Shown: positions 1 through 10,692 of the stretch, piece after piece
How the letters are laid out: every line of letters begins with the position of its first letter
How positions within the stretch are numbered: the stretch's first letter is position 1
Assembly: GCA_027559495.1 (NCBI GenBank)
Contig: JAMXSV010000003.1
Location: forward strand, 1,674,001-1,738,000
DNA length: 64,000 bases
Reading direction: 5' to 3'
DNA from: Aurifilum marmelostoma
Taxonomy: Eukaryota; Ascomycota; Sordariomycetes; Diaporthales; Cryphonectriaceae
Translations under genes and position numbers: made by a program
The notes under the pieces: generated by a model
Database searches by the model: none
Told to the model about the DNA's origin: nothing
Seen by the model: only the letters and a program-made list of their open reading frames with translations

Positions 1-1306
1 CATGAAGTCTGCTGACGCTCCAGCCCCCCGTCTCCTGAAAGCCGGTTCTAAGAGAAAATTTGGCGATGAGAACTATGAGAACCAAGCTGCGAAGTCTGGT
101 GTGGACAAGGAGAACGCTGACAGCAAGCCTGTGTCGGACAACCCGCTTGCAGCCAAAGACCACCTCAAGAACCGCACAAGTGCGCAGGCAAAAGGTCCGA
201 CATCAACGAAGCATGGTGGCAAGAGTGGACGTGGGGTAGGGCGGCCGCGGAAACCGCTGGCGGACAAGACCACCAACGACGACCTGGTGTCGCCGAAGAA
301 GAACATCAGGTCGGCAACAATTGATGACCTGAAGAAGACGACGACTGAGCCTGAACGGACCGTGGCGCCACTCAAGAAGAAGAGAGTCGTCCCCATCAAG
401 CTGTCCATACCTCATCTACCTGCTCCTACGACAGTCAGCCCATCAGAGGAACCAGCTACACCATCTGCTGACCCCGGGACTGTCTTTCCTGAAACACCCG
501 AGACCAAGTCCGTCGAGGTGAACCCAGGTGACACACCACCTCCGGCCGACATCTCAGTGCACGGAGAGACATCACGCCCTAGCAGGAGGGCGAGGCCAGC
601 TATCAGCTACGCCGAGCCCAATCTCCGCGATAAAATGCGTCGCCCGACAAAGGAACTGTTCGATGCCGTCTCTGGAGAAGGAAAGTATGTCCGCTCGAGC
701 TCAGCTCACCTCCTGGGCGCGCTATCATCAAAGCTCAAGCTCGATGACGAAACCCTAGTGGAAGGGTCATCAAAGCTATCACAGGACGCAGGAAAGCCTA
801 CAGGAGACGGGGCAGCTGACAGGCCTGCTTTACTAAGTCCACTGCTGCTCAAAGAAGCATCAAAAGACCGGTCTGGGGACTATTTCCCAGACTCTGTGGT
901 CACTGAACGACGAAGGAGACCGTCTTCCAGGCAGAGCCAACTCTTTGAGCAGCAGCCGGACCCAGAAGAAGCCGATGAGGAGGGCAAACAGGACGAAACC
1001 GATCCTTACGAGTTCACGAGCATGTCACCCGCCTCTGAGAAGCCCAAAGAGCCCGCCACCCGAGGCCGGACCACAAAGGGGACACGAAAGTCCGTGGCGG
1101 GCAATGCTGGGCGGGGGGCCGATGCGACAGAGGAGCCCAGACCATCTCGAAAGAGAGCATCAATGGCGGCCCCAAAGAAGATCTCGATGCTCGACTTTCC
1201 TTTGGACGAGGACTCGTCATTCGAGGCCAATGGCGATCCGACTAAGGGCGAGCCGTCCTCGAGTCTAAAGGAGAGAGTCTCGAGAAGGAGGAGCATGATG
1301 TTGTGA
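1..1306 (+). CDS. SGO1: Shugoshin, C-terminal part (5' end outside window)
   Basis: The window opens inside this gene. The frame is open from base 2 to the TGA at 1304-1306, about 434 residues, and the first ATG in view is internal. Near residues 195-225 lies the basic block RPSRRARPAISYAEPNLRDK followed by MRRPTKELFDAV, which matches the C-terminal shugoshin motif of filamentous fungi. In this family the motif helps recruit the protein to centromeric chromatin, and shugoshin with PP2A protects cohesin from premature cleavage. The rest is low-complexity, rich in Lys, Pro, Ser and Glu, with clusters such as PLKKKRVVPIK that could be nuclear-localisation signals. The N-terminal coiled coil that would bind PP2A must lie upstream of the window. 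The assignment rests on the C-terminal motif only. Which paralogue it is cannot be decided, because many ascomycetes carry one gene. Confidence 0.82.
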   Translation, partial: MKSADAPAPRLLKAGSKRKFGDENYENQAAKSGVDKENADSKPVSDNPLAAKDHLKNRTSAQAKGPTSTKHGGKSGRGVGRPRKPLADKTTNDDLVSPKKNIRSATIDDLKKTTTEPERTVAPLKKKRVVPIKLSIPHLPAPTTVSPSEEPATPSADPGTVFPETPETKSVEVNPGDTPPPADISVHGETSRPSRRARPAISYAEPNLRDKMRRPTKELFDAVSGEGKYVRSSSAHLLGALSSKLKLDDETLVEGSSKLSQDAGKPTGDGAADRPALLSPLLLKEASKDRSGDYFPDSVVTERRRRPSSRQSQLFEQQPDPEEADEEGKQDETDPYEFTSMSPASEKPKEPATRGRTTKGTRKSVAGNAGRGADATEEPRPSRKRASMAAPKKISMLDFPLDEDSSFEANGDPTKGEPSSSLKERVSRRRSMML

Positions 1307-2160
1307 CGGAAAGAAGATTGTTATGAGAAATCTCGTAACAGAAAGGGGAGAGGATAAAATAGTAATCTTGGATCGTTGCATAGCGACTAAGGGCAGACAG
1401 GACATGGCGCAATGGGGAAACAAAAGGGTCGGTACGGTCGGATACAGCGATGTTCTACTTTTGCATCGAGAGCGATTGGACATCAAGATTTTAATTTAAT
1501 GAAGCATACGCCAATTTCCCGAGCATCACCTTGAGCATCATTACTCGTCACTCAGTCAGTGCTTGCACTCGCGATCGCCTGCCATGGATGATTCGCCTAC
1601 ACAATGTGGAAATTCCCAACGTATATGGCGGAGTGCAGGTCGCCATCTGCATTTATTGTAAACCTGCCAATCTATGCCCAGCCACTCGCAGAATATGTCT
1701 TTGCATACATATCCGTGAAGAGCACAACTTTCAAGCTGCCCCCCCCCCCTCCCCGGAACAAAAAAATCCTTCTCGCTCTGTTCCGGTGCCTAGGTCACAA
1801 TGAAGGTCACCACGCATCAAACTTGACAATCAGCTCTCCGCCGCCAACCGCCCTCTCCCCCCCTCTCGGGTTTCTTTGCTCTAATGCATGGTCTCGCAAG
1901 AGCCATCTCGGTGTCTATTCTGCTCCGTCCGCGTTGAATCTCCGTAGATTATATCATCATACAGCCTGGTTCCTTGCTGATAGATGAGTATGCTGTCGTC
2001 GGGACATCATTGTCTTGCACATCTTTCCTGCTTATATGCCACTTGCAACCCACATTCCCCGACTGTGTCTCTACACTAACGACAGTCGTGACAGGCCTAC
2101 AGCTCGTTTGTCCTGTTTCCTCCTTTGACTTTCTTTGTGTCGCTCTTTATCTCTCACTTC
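1307..2160. other. Convergent intergenic region, shugoshin / VPS29
   Basis: The two flanking genes point at each other, so this stretch should hold both 3' untranslated regions. It contains an A-rich segment just after the shugoshin stop, including GATAAAATAG near 1352, and pyrimidine-rich DNA with a C run near 1740. Open frames of 90-127 codons here have no family resemblance and no consistent codon bias. No RNA gene was recognised. Confidence 0.6.
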
Positions 2161-3007
2161 TCATGATGATGGTCCCGTCGACTCCACGGGTTTGGTATAT
2201 GTCACCTTCTCGACCGCAACGCTGTCTGCGCCGTTGGCGTCTTTTCTCAGCTGGTAGACATATAGCGTGAGCGATATGCCTTGTACCTAAGGAGGGTCGC
2301 AAAGTTAGCACAGTCAGATACACCACGTAGCACATATATGCTCCTTCGCCAGTAGGCAGTCCAGAGTACGAGGAACGGGGACATCAACCCACATCCATGA
2401 GACAGAAGCTTGGGACGACCTCGCCGTCCTCCCCCTCGGCGGTGCCCCAGCCAGTGGAGAAGGCACCGGTGGCACTGCCCGGGTTGACAAAGAACTTGTC
2501 CATATACTCGAAGCACTCGAAGCGGTGAGTGCCGCCCCAGCAGAGGACGTCGACGTCGAGGCGGTTGGCCTCGGCCAGCAGCAGGTCGGGCTCGGCGGAG
2601 ACGAGGGTGAAGCCCTCGAGGAAGCCGACGCGCAGGGAGCCGTGGGCGACGACCTGGGTGAGGGGGAGGGAGGTGGCCTCGACGTCGAAGCGGCCCTTGA
2701 CGATCTTGAGGTCCGGGGAGACGGAGCGCAGGTACTCGTAGGTGGCGCGGTCGGTGAGGTTGCCTAGGCAGAGGGTCTGGGAGATCTTACCCGGGGCGAG
2801 GAGCTTTTTGAACTGTGTTGGGAACGTCTCCTTGTCAGCGGCGCTACCAGTCATCGCGGTGACCCTTGAGGGTTTGAAAAGGAGTACTGGCAGAAGAGAG
2901 CAGCGAGGTTTTCGGGGGGGGGGGGGGAGGGCTTCTACCTTTGGTGGGATATCGAGGGCCCGGTCGGGGATGTGGAGATCCCCTATCACGAGGATGAGAA
3001 ATGCCAT
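2161..3007 (-). CDS. VPS29: Vacuolar sorting protein 29, retromer subunit
   Basis: VPS29 is a metallophosphoesterase-fold scaffold of the retromer cargo-selective trimer with VPS35 and VPS26. It returns receptors from endosomes to the Golgi. The spliced gene is complement(2161..2279, 2389..2812, 2939..3007), giving 203 residues, the usual fungal length. The N-terminus MAFLILVIGDLHIPDRALDI carries the first metal-site pair (D10, H12). Further family landmarks are LCLGNLTD, VKGRFDVEA, VGFLEGFTLV and LCWGGTHRFE. The last exon restores the conserved end ISLTLYVYQLRKDANGADSV, which simple frame reading misses because translation would otherwise run into the second intron. Introns are 126 bp (2813-2938, with a C run on this strand) and 109 bp (2280-2388). 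The start is chosen by homology and has a good context (CACCATGGC). Confidence 0.95.
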
Positions 3008-4410
3008 GGTGGGAGGTGATGCCGAGATCTAGCTCTATGAAACGAGACGATGAGTCTTGGTGCGCGCAAGGAGGCACTCAATGGCCGGCTTGTCCGTCAA
3101 GGCGTCGTCGTTAGCTCTTGAGAAGCTGGTCGGGTAAGATGACGATGCGCCGCGCTTCGCAGGAGACCCCTGGAGAGAGTGCTCGTACGGAATTTGTGTG
3201 TACCCTCCTGGAGAGAAGAAGCTATCGTTTCTGGCCTGTGTCTTCCTTCTTTTCTCTTCCCCCTCTTTCTGAAGGTGACTGACGGGCGTCTAATGCGTGT
3301 AGGTGTGTTGTTGCTGCTGCGAGTGGTGAGGTTCGTCCCAGTGGGCTGGCACCGCCCTGCGCCGCTATGCTGGGGTAGCTAGCTCCCTAGCCTGCCGCTG
3401 GGGAGCAAGCCCGTCATCCCTAGCGAACCCCCCTGCACACCACTATGGCATGTACAGTACATTAACTCCGTACTACCATGATGCCTCAGCGTGTAAGTCA
3501 TAATAGGTGAGTACTTTGTACAGAACCGCGGTCGGAGTATACCAGTATTGCGCACTCTGCAAGCACCGGTGTACAGTACATATACAAGTACGCTATCGCG
3601 ATTCAATGGGAAGAGTCACTTTATTTGAGTACTTCAGTGTGCCAGAAATTAAAATCGATATTAGGCTGACTGGACATCGGATCGTCACGACATAACTTCT
3701 CTTCTAGTATAGCAAGTAAGTAGTAGGCTTGCTTATCTCGAGAGGGCGGCTAAGGTCACCACTGAACAGATGCGCTGAACAGCGCTGCTCCTTACGTCGT
3801 TGCACTCCGAGTCAACGCCGGACTTCCAGTTTGCCGGAGACGGTCGATTTAGTGAGAGGCATTAGTCAAGGTCCACTTCAGACACACACAATACGCAAGT
3901 ACACAAACGAACAGGGTTGAATTGACAAGTGCTTGACTGCACAAAGGTCAGCTGTTCGCTGCTCCTAACTACTCAATTGATTGCCCACCGTACCTTACTT
4001 TTAATAGCACAAGGTACCTCACATCGGACCACCACACCGATCATCTCTTCAGTGGCCACCTGCAGCCCGGCACAGCAGATCAGAAGCCGAGAATCTCCCG
4101 TCCGTGCTCGACAGCTCATCACCCCTCCCGGTAGTGCTCCAGCGAACCAGCGACTCTGTAGTGCGGAAAAGAGGGCAGCTCAATGTACCGGTGTCGGCCA
4201 CTACCGCTGCTACAGTCCAGACTTCCGGTCATGATACCCCGCGCTCCAGGCCGGCTATCTCTGATCTCTCAGCACCTCGCCGGCAGCAGCTCAGCATCCA
4301 GCAATTTGTATAATTGCCCCTCACCGTCTCCGATTCAGGCAGCAGGCTTGACACCTCTAGAACATCATCGCAGGTTCTCTACCAGCTCAGCGCCAGACAC
4401 AGCCTACACC
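3008..4410. other. Divergent promoter region, VPS29 / AGX1
   Basis: This 1.4-kb region separates two divergent genes and should contain both promoters. The half near AGX1 is pyrimidine- and CA-rich, as is common in fungal leaders. A 12-bp dyad-like sequence occurs twice, 120 bp apart (listed separately). A reading frame of 106 codons starts at 4183 and overlaps the AGX1 start in another frame, which would matter only if transcription starts upstream of 4183. No gene is recognised. Confidence 0.55.
3451..3581. repeat. Duplicated 12-bp dyad TGTACAGTACAT
   Basis: TGTACAGTACAT occurs at 3451-3462 and again at 3570-3581. Each copy contains the interrupted palindrome TGTAC-N-GTACA. Position in a divergent promoter and exact duplication are compatible with a binding site for a dimeric regulator, but this is inference. 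GTAC-rich words also occur elsewhere in the intergenic DNA of this window. Confidence 0.4.
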
Positions 4411-5824
4411 ATGTCTTCCCAACCAGACCACCCGACACTGCTCATCCCAGGGCCCATCGAGTTTGATGATGCCGTGCTGCAGTCCATGAGCCACTACAGG
4501 TGAGTGAGAGAGAGAAAAGGAGAGAGCCAGCCAATTGATGAATGCGAAATTGAAAATGATTGATGTAATCATGTGTGTGTTTGTGGCTGACCGTCGTCGT
4601 CATCATTATTGTCATAATCAGCGAGAGCCATGTTGGCCCTGGCTTCGTTTCCACCTTTGGTGACACGCTGTCGATGCTCCGGAAGCTCTTCCAGACGACA
4701 GACCCGGCGTCGCAGCCGTTTGTCATCTCTGGCTCCGGCACGCTTGGCTGGGATCTTGTTGCCGCCAACCTGGTCGAGCCGGGCGAGGACGTCCTGGTCC
4801 TCACCACAGGCTACTTCGGCGACTCGTTCGCCGACTGCTTCAGGGCCTACGGTGCAAGTGTCACCCAGCTCAAGGCCCCCGTCGGCTCGAGGCCTCAGCT
4901 CCCAGAGATCGAGAAGGCCCTAAAGGAGAAGAAGTTCAAGGTCATCACTGTCACGCACGTCGATACCTCCACGGGCGTGCTGAGCGAGCTCGAGCAGCTC
5001 TCTGCCCTGGTTCAGAAGGTCTCTCCCGAGACCCTGCTCATCGTCGACGGCGTCTGCTCGGTGGCCGGAGAGAACATCGAGTTCGACAATTGGAAGATCG
5101 ACGGCGTCGTGTCCGCCTCACAGAAGGCCATCGGTGTCCCCGCCGGCCTTTCCATCTCAATGTTCAGCGGCCGCGCCATGCAGGTTCTAGAGCAGCGCAA
5201 GGCTCCTGTCGCTGCCTACTTTGCCTCTATGAACAACTGGAGACCCAGTAAGCCACAATTGCTCTCGATCACCGGATTCTCAAGGCTCATGGGAGGACCG
5301 GACCATGCTGACCTTCACAAAAGTCATGAAGAACTATGAGGCAAAGAAGCCCTCGTACTTTGCTACACCATCCCCGCAGCTGATCCACGCCTTGGAGACT
5401 GCTCTCAAGCAGATCCTGGCCGCCCCCGTCTCGGAGCGTTTTGCAAAGCACGCCGAGGTGTCGGACAAGATCAAGAAGGCCGTGACAGCTCTGGGCCTGA
5501 AGCAAGTCGCCTCCAACCCAGAGGACCAGGCTCACACCATGACTGCCATCTACCTGCCCGAGAACGTGAAGGCAGCCGATATCCTGCCTACGCTCGCCAA
5601 GAAGAACGTCGTTTTTGCCGGTGGCCTTCACAAGGAGATTGCGCCCAAGTATATCCGGTTTGGACACATGGGTGTCTCTGTGGTATGTTACTCCTCGTCC
5701 CACCTCCTGGCCATCGAGACTGACCAGTTACACAACACAGCTGGATCCCAAGAGAGGTGATATCGACCGGGCCATCAAGGCCCTAGAGGATGGGCTGGCA
5801 GAATGTGGTTATCAAAAAGCATGA
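4411..5824 (+). CDS. AGX1: Alanine-glyoxylate aminotransferase
   Basis: This is a class V PLP-dependent aminotransferase that converts alanine and glyoxylate to pyruvate and glycine, a route to glycine in fungi. The spliced gene is join(4411..4499, 4622..5247, 5324..5682, 5741..5824), giving 385 residues, the length of the yeast enzyme. Landmarks are LLIPGPIEF at the N-terminus, SGSGTLGWDL in the cofactor-binding region, HVDTSTGVL, VDGVCSVAGE, and the PLP-lysine segment SASQKAIGVPAGLS with Lys198 as the predicted Schiff-base residue. Further on are NYEAKKPSYFATPSP and the C-terminal GHMGVSV-LDPKRGDIDRA. Splicing removes frames that would end 'SHEEL' and 'SQER'. The protein ends CGYQKA, so there is no C-terminal peroxisomal SKL-type signal. 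A serine-glyoxylate activity is possible in this family and cannot be excluded. Confidence 0.94.
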
Positions 5825-6926
5825 AAAAAAGCATAGAATGAAAGACATAAAAGAGAGGGCGAGGCTGGTAGGGACAAAGACGATCTGAAACTGTTTGTGG
5901 TCTTGACATGCCAAGCAGACACAGCACACACAGCACACACTTGCTTTTCCCCTTTTTATCAAAAGATGGGTAAATGAGTAGAGAATATACAATGGAAGGA
6001 TCAATACAATGAAAAGAGGTGGGCCTATGCTTAGTAGATAGACTTGTCCAGATATTCAAGCCCGTCCCAAGACCTTGCCAGACATCCCGGTACAGCAAAT
6101 TCAATTGGTTACTACCGAGACATACTTAGAGGAGGATCACCGACACAACGCCTGCCAGTCACTCTACTTTCTATCAGAGACCCCCTCTCGAGGAGGACTG
6201 GCTATCAACCACATCACCTGACTGATGCTCAGGGTGGTGGGTTGTTGCCTCTTCAAATTATTCATCAGTTCCACCCCCCTTGAGCAATTATTCTGGAGAC
6301 GCGCACACGATAAAGTGCTGACAAAAAGCGAGACGCGACTCGAAAGGCTGCCAGTGACGTACCACAGTACCACAGTACAATAGTACCTGTAGCTGCACTG
6401 AAACCAGGTGTAGGTGCCCCCTGCCAAAGGCTGCTGGGCAGTGCGGGTACATAGTATAGGCCCAACACCGGCTCTCGACAGCGCCAAGTCTCCTTTGAGG
6501 CTGGCAGCTGGCGGGCTTGGGGCCACAGCGGGGTAGGCTGGGTGGAGCTGCCTGGGTTACTAGCAGTGTGAACTGAACCCGACCTGCCGTACGGTTCCGC
6601 GCGGGCGGCAGAGCTTCAACCTTCACTTCGACCTGCCTCTCCGCTGCTGCCTCCCCAGCCTGCTCGCATCTCGATCTTTCGCCTCTGTCTTGCAGCTCCC
6701 TTTCCATACCAACACCAACCACTCAAAAGATACAGAAAAGAGAAAAAAACGAACCAGAAAAAATCCGACCAAAACAACCGCAGTCACACAGGCCCGGGTC
6801 CAGATCTACTCTGTGATCAGTCTCGTGTTTTTTTGGTGCAAATTACCCCACCGTAGACGAGATCACCACTGCAGAGCAGCACGCCCAGCCCGAAAATCTT
6901 CACGCCCTCCACGCCCACCCATCGCG
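5825..6926. other. AGX1 3' region and CRM1 promoter/leader
   Basis: The first part should hold the AGX1 3' untranslated region (A-rich directly after the stop). The part from about 6,560 is C/T-rich and then A-rich (6,720-6,780), as in fungal leaders. Repeated short words ACAGTAC and AGTACC occur at 6,363-6,390. No gene or RNA is recognised. Confidence 0.5.
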
Positions 6927-9900
6927 ATGGCGATATCCATAGAGGAGCTGGACGTGACCGTCCGTGCCTTCTATGAGGGACGGGGCGATCAGGTATGACC
7001 GTCTCGACCCTGGAGTACGATGCTGTTGATATCTTGCTGACGACCTTATCCCGCCTCCAGCAAAAAGCTGCCCAGGCCGCCCTGAACCAGGTAAACATGC
7101 GCCCGCCGCCGCCTCCCCTTCACACCAAACCCTCGTCAGCCCCTGCTGACAGAAACGTGATCGCAGTTCAAGGAAGACCCCGACGCATGGCTCATGGTGG
7201 ACGACATCCTCGCCAAGGCCACCTACCCCCAGACCAAATGTTTGTGCCCTTCTCCTCGGCCCCTCACACCCAGCGCCGCAGTGACCTCACGGGCGGAGCC
7301 GGAGGACCGTCTGGCTGACCAGTCGCATAGACCTCGCGCTGCAGGTACTCGATCATGTCATCATGACAAGGTGGAAGGTGCTCCCTCGGGATCAGTGTCA
7401 AGGTATGAATTGCATCAATCCGGCGCGCCCGCCGTCTCCGTCGGTGCTAACTTCAGAACCCCCCTTCGCCCACAGGCATCCGGAACTTCATTGTCGCGTT
7501 CATTCTGCAGTGCTCCAGTACCGAGGAGTCGTTACGATCCCAGCGCACGCTGCTCAACAAGCTAAACCTCGTCCTCATCTCGGTGCTCAAGCAGGAGTGG
7601 CCGCACAACTGGCCGACGTTCATCAACGAGATTGTACAAGCCTGCCATTCGAGCCTGTCCGTCTGCGAGAACAACATGATCATCCTCCGCCTCCTGTCCG
7701 AGGAGGTCTTCGACTACTCGGCCGAGCAGATGACATCGTCTAAAACCCGCAACCTGAAGCAGACGATGTGTAGCGAGTTCTCGCAGATCTTCCAGCTTTG
7801 CCAGGAGATCCTGAACACGGCCACCCAGCCCAGTCTCGTCCAGGCGACACTCGAGACCCTGCTGCGGTTCTGCAACTGGATCCCGCTGGGGTATATCTTT
7901 GAGACGAACCTCATCTCGCTGCTGCGGACGCGCTTTCTGGAGGTGCCCGAGTTCCGGAACGTCACCCTCCAATGCCTGACGGAGATCGGAGGCCTGCAGA
8001 CAGGCGGGCCGGGAAGCAACAGCTACGATGAGCAGCTCGTCAAGATGTTCACTGAGGTCCTGACGACGATATCGAATATCATTCCTATCCAGATGGATCT
8101 CAAGTCGACATATCCTCAGAGCAACTCTCGCGATCAGCAGTTCGTGCAGAACCTGGCCCTGTTTCTCACTAATTTCTTCTCTATGCACCTGAATGTGAGT
8201 CCCGCATCCATCGATCTTCCTATCACGACACAACCCAGCACACTACTAATACCGCACGCAGTTGATCGAGAACCTACCGAACCGAGACTACCTCACGCAC
8301 GGCCACTATTACCTCATCCGCATCTCGCAGATCGACGATCGGGAAATCTTCAAGATCTGCCTCGACTACTGGCTCAAGCTGGTCCAGGAGCTCTACGAGG
8401 AGATGCAGTCCCTTCCCATCGGCGAGAACCCACTGTTGGCCATGGGAAGTATGCAGGGAGGGGCACCAAACCCCGCGCTCCTATCCAACTATCCTCTGCG
8501 GAAGCACAAGTACCAGGAGATCCTGACCAACCTCCGAGTCGTCATGATCGAGAAGATGGTCCGTCCCGAGGAGGTGCTTATTGTTGAGAACGATGAAGGA
8601 GAGATTGTGCGGGAGTTTGTCAAGGAGAGCGATACCGTGCAGCTTTACAAGACCATCCGGGAGTGCCTGGTCTACCTCACACATCTGGATGTCGTCGACA
8701 CGGAGAACATCATGACAGATAAACTTGCGAAGCAGGTCGACGGCTCAGAATGGTCATGGCACAACTGCAACGTCCTTTGCTGGGCTATCGGATCCATTTC
8801 TCTGGCTATGAATGAAGAGACAGAGAAGCGGTTCCTGGTGACCGTTATTAAAGATCTCCTGGGCCTTACAGAGATGAAGCGCGGCAAGGACAACAAGGCC
8901 GTTGTCGCCAGCAACATCATGTACATCGTCGGCCAATATCCTCGGTTCCTCAAGGCGCACTGGAAATTCCTTAAGACGGTTGTGAACAAGCTGTTCGAGT
9001 TCATGCACGAGTCACACGAGGGTAAGTCTCATTTCTATATCTTGCGATTCTGCTCATCACAACGGCCTGCCTATATTGACATTTGCACCCATCTCCAGGT
9101 GTCCAGGACATGGCATGCGACACGTTCATCAAGATCGCCAAATCATGTAAACGCCACTTTGTCGCTCTCCAGCCTACTGAGCATGAGCCATTTATCGAGG
9201 AGATTGTTAGAAACCTTCCCAAGATCACAAACGACCTCACGCCTCAGCAGGTCCACACGTTCTATGAGGCCTGCGGCTACATGGTAGCCGCGCAGGGCAA
9301 CAAGAGCCAGCAGGAGCGGCTCCTGGCAGAACTGATGCAGCACCCCAACGCCGCGTGGGACGAGATCATCAAGCAGGCCACGATGAACCCGACGATCTTG
9401 CAGGATGCCGATACGATCAAGATTATCGGAAACATTATGAAGACGAATGTCTCGGCCTGCTCGTCGGTCGGACCCTACTTTTACCCGCAGATCGGCCGCA
9501 TTTACCACGACATGCTGCAGATGTATAGGGCCACCAGCCAGCTGATCTCGGAAGCCGTGGCCAGGGAGGGCGAGATCGCGACCAAGATGCCAAAGGTCCG
9601 AGGCCTGCGGACGATCAAGAAGGAGATCCTCAAGCTCATCGAGACGTATGTCGAGAAGTCGGAGGATCTTGCCGCCGTGCGGGCGCAGATGGTCCCACCA
9701 CTGCTGGACTCCATCCTCGTGGACTACAACCGCAACGTCCCCGGGGCGCGCGACGCTGAGGTCCTGCGGGCCATGACTGCGGTGATCTCGAAGCTCTCAG
9801 CCCTGATGGAGGACCAGGTCCCCATCATCATGGAAAACGTGTTTGAGTGCACGCTGGAGATGATCAACAAGGACTTCTCGGAATTCCCGGAGCACAGGGT

Positions 9901-10692
9901 CGAGTTCTTCAACCTTCTGCGGGCGATCAACCTGCACTGCTTCCCGGCGCTCCTCAAGCTTGACAACCGACAATTCAAGTTCGTCATCGATTCTTGTCTG
10001 TGGGCCAGCAAGCACGACAACCGGGACGTGGAAGCTGCCGGTCTCAACATGTGCCTCGAGCTCATCATCAACATCGCGGAGAAGACGGACGTGTCGACGT
10101 CGAATGCCTTCTTCAACCAGTTCTTCATTCCTATTCTACAGGATGTCTTCTTTGTCCTGACGGATCAGGATCACAAGGCCGGCTTCAAGACGCAGTCAAT
10201 GCTGCTCATGCGCATGATGCATTTCGTGGACCCAGCTGATGTTCAGGGAGGAGCCAAGATCCAAGGCCCCATCTACCAGCCAGACCAGGCCCAGGCAGGT
10301 ACCTCGAACCGGGAATTTCTCTGCAATTTCGTGGGCAGCCTGCTGCAAAATGCCTTTACAAACCTTCAGCCGTAAGTTTCATTTCTCAGCCGCATGAGGC
10401 ATTCATTCTAACAACAAGCTAATGTGTCCCTGTTCTCTTTCTCTGCAGTGCACAAGTTGCCGCCTTTGTAGAGGGCCTGTTCACGCTCAATGCACAAGCC
10501 GACAAGTTCCGGCTACACCTGCGTGACTTCCTGATCTCACTGAAGGAGTTTGCTGGCGACAATGCTGAGCTCTTCCAGGTGGAGAAGGAGAAGGAGGACG
10601 CGGCCAAGCAGCAGGCGGACCTGGACCGCAGATCCAAGGTCGGTGGCCTGATGAAGCCATCAGAGCTGGAGAATGATGACGATGAGCTGTGA
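6927..10692 (+). CDS. CRM1: Exportin-1 (nuclear export receptor CRM1)
   Basis: CRM1 is a HEAT-repeat karyopherin. With Ran-GTP it carries proteins with leucine-rich export signals out of the nucleus. The spliced gene is join(6927..6992, 7061..7090, 7167..7239, 7331..7402, 7476..8194, 8262..9021, 9099..10371, 10449..10692), giving 1078 residues, close to yeast and human CRM1. The start MAISIEELDVTVRAFYEGRG matches fungal orthologues. Residues 33-100 form the importin-beta N region (DPDAW, TRWKVLP), followed by the Xpo1 block (KQEWPHNWPTF, NWIPLGYIFET). The export-signal groove region carries WAIGSIS, DLLGLTEMKRGKDNK and QQVHTFYEACGYM. The C-terminal CRM1 domain includes ECTLEMINKDF and the tail is acidic. 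Residue 523, which aligns with the leptomycin-reactive cysteine of human CRM1 (C528), is Thr. The first four introns are packed into the first 480 bp. Confidence 0.97.

Noticed and set aside
4183..4503. 106-codon frame overlapping the AGX1 start
   Set aside because: It runs into the first AGX1 exon in another frame and has no family resemblance. It is probably promoter or leader DNA.
7562..8233. 223-codon minus-strand frame opposite CRM1
   Set aside because: Antisense shadow of a strongly conserved exon; its sequence has no recognisable family.
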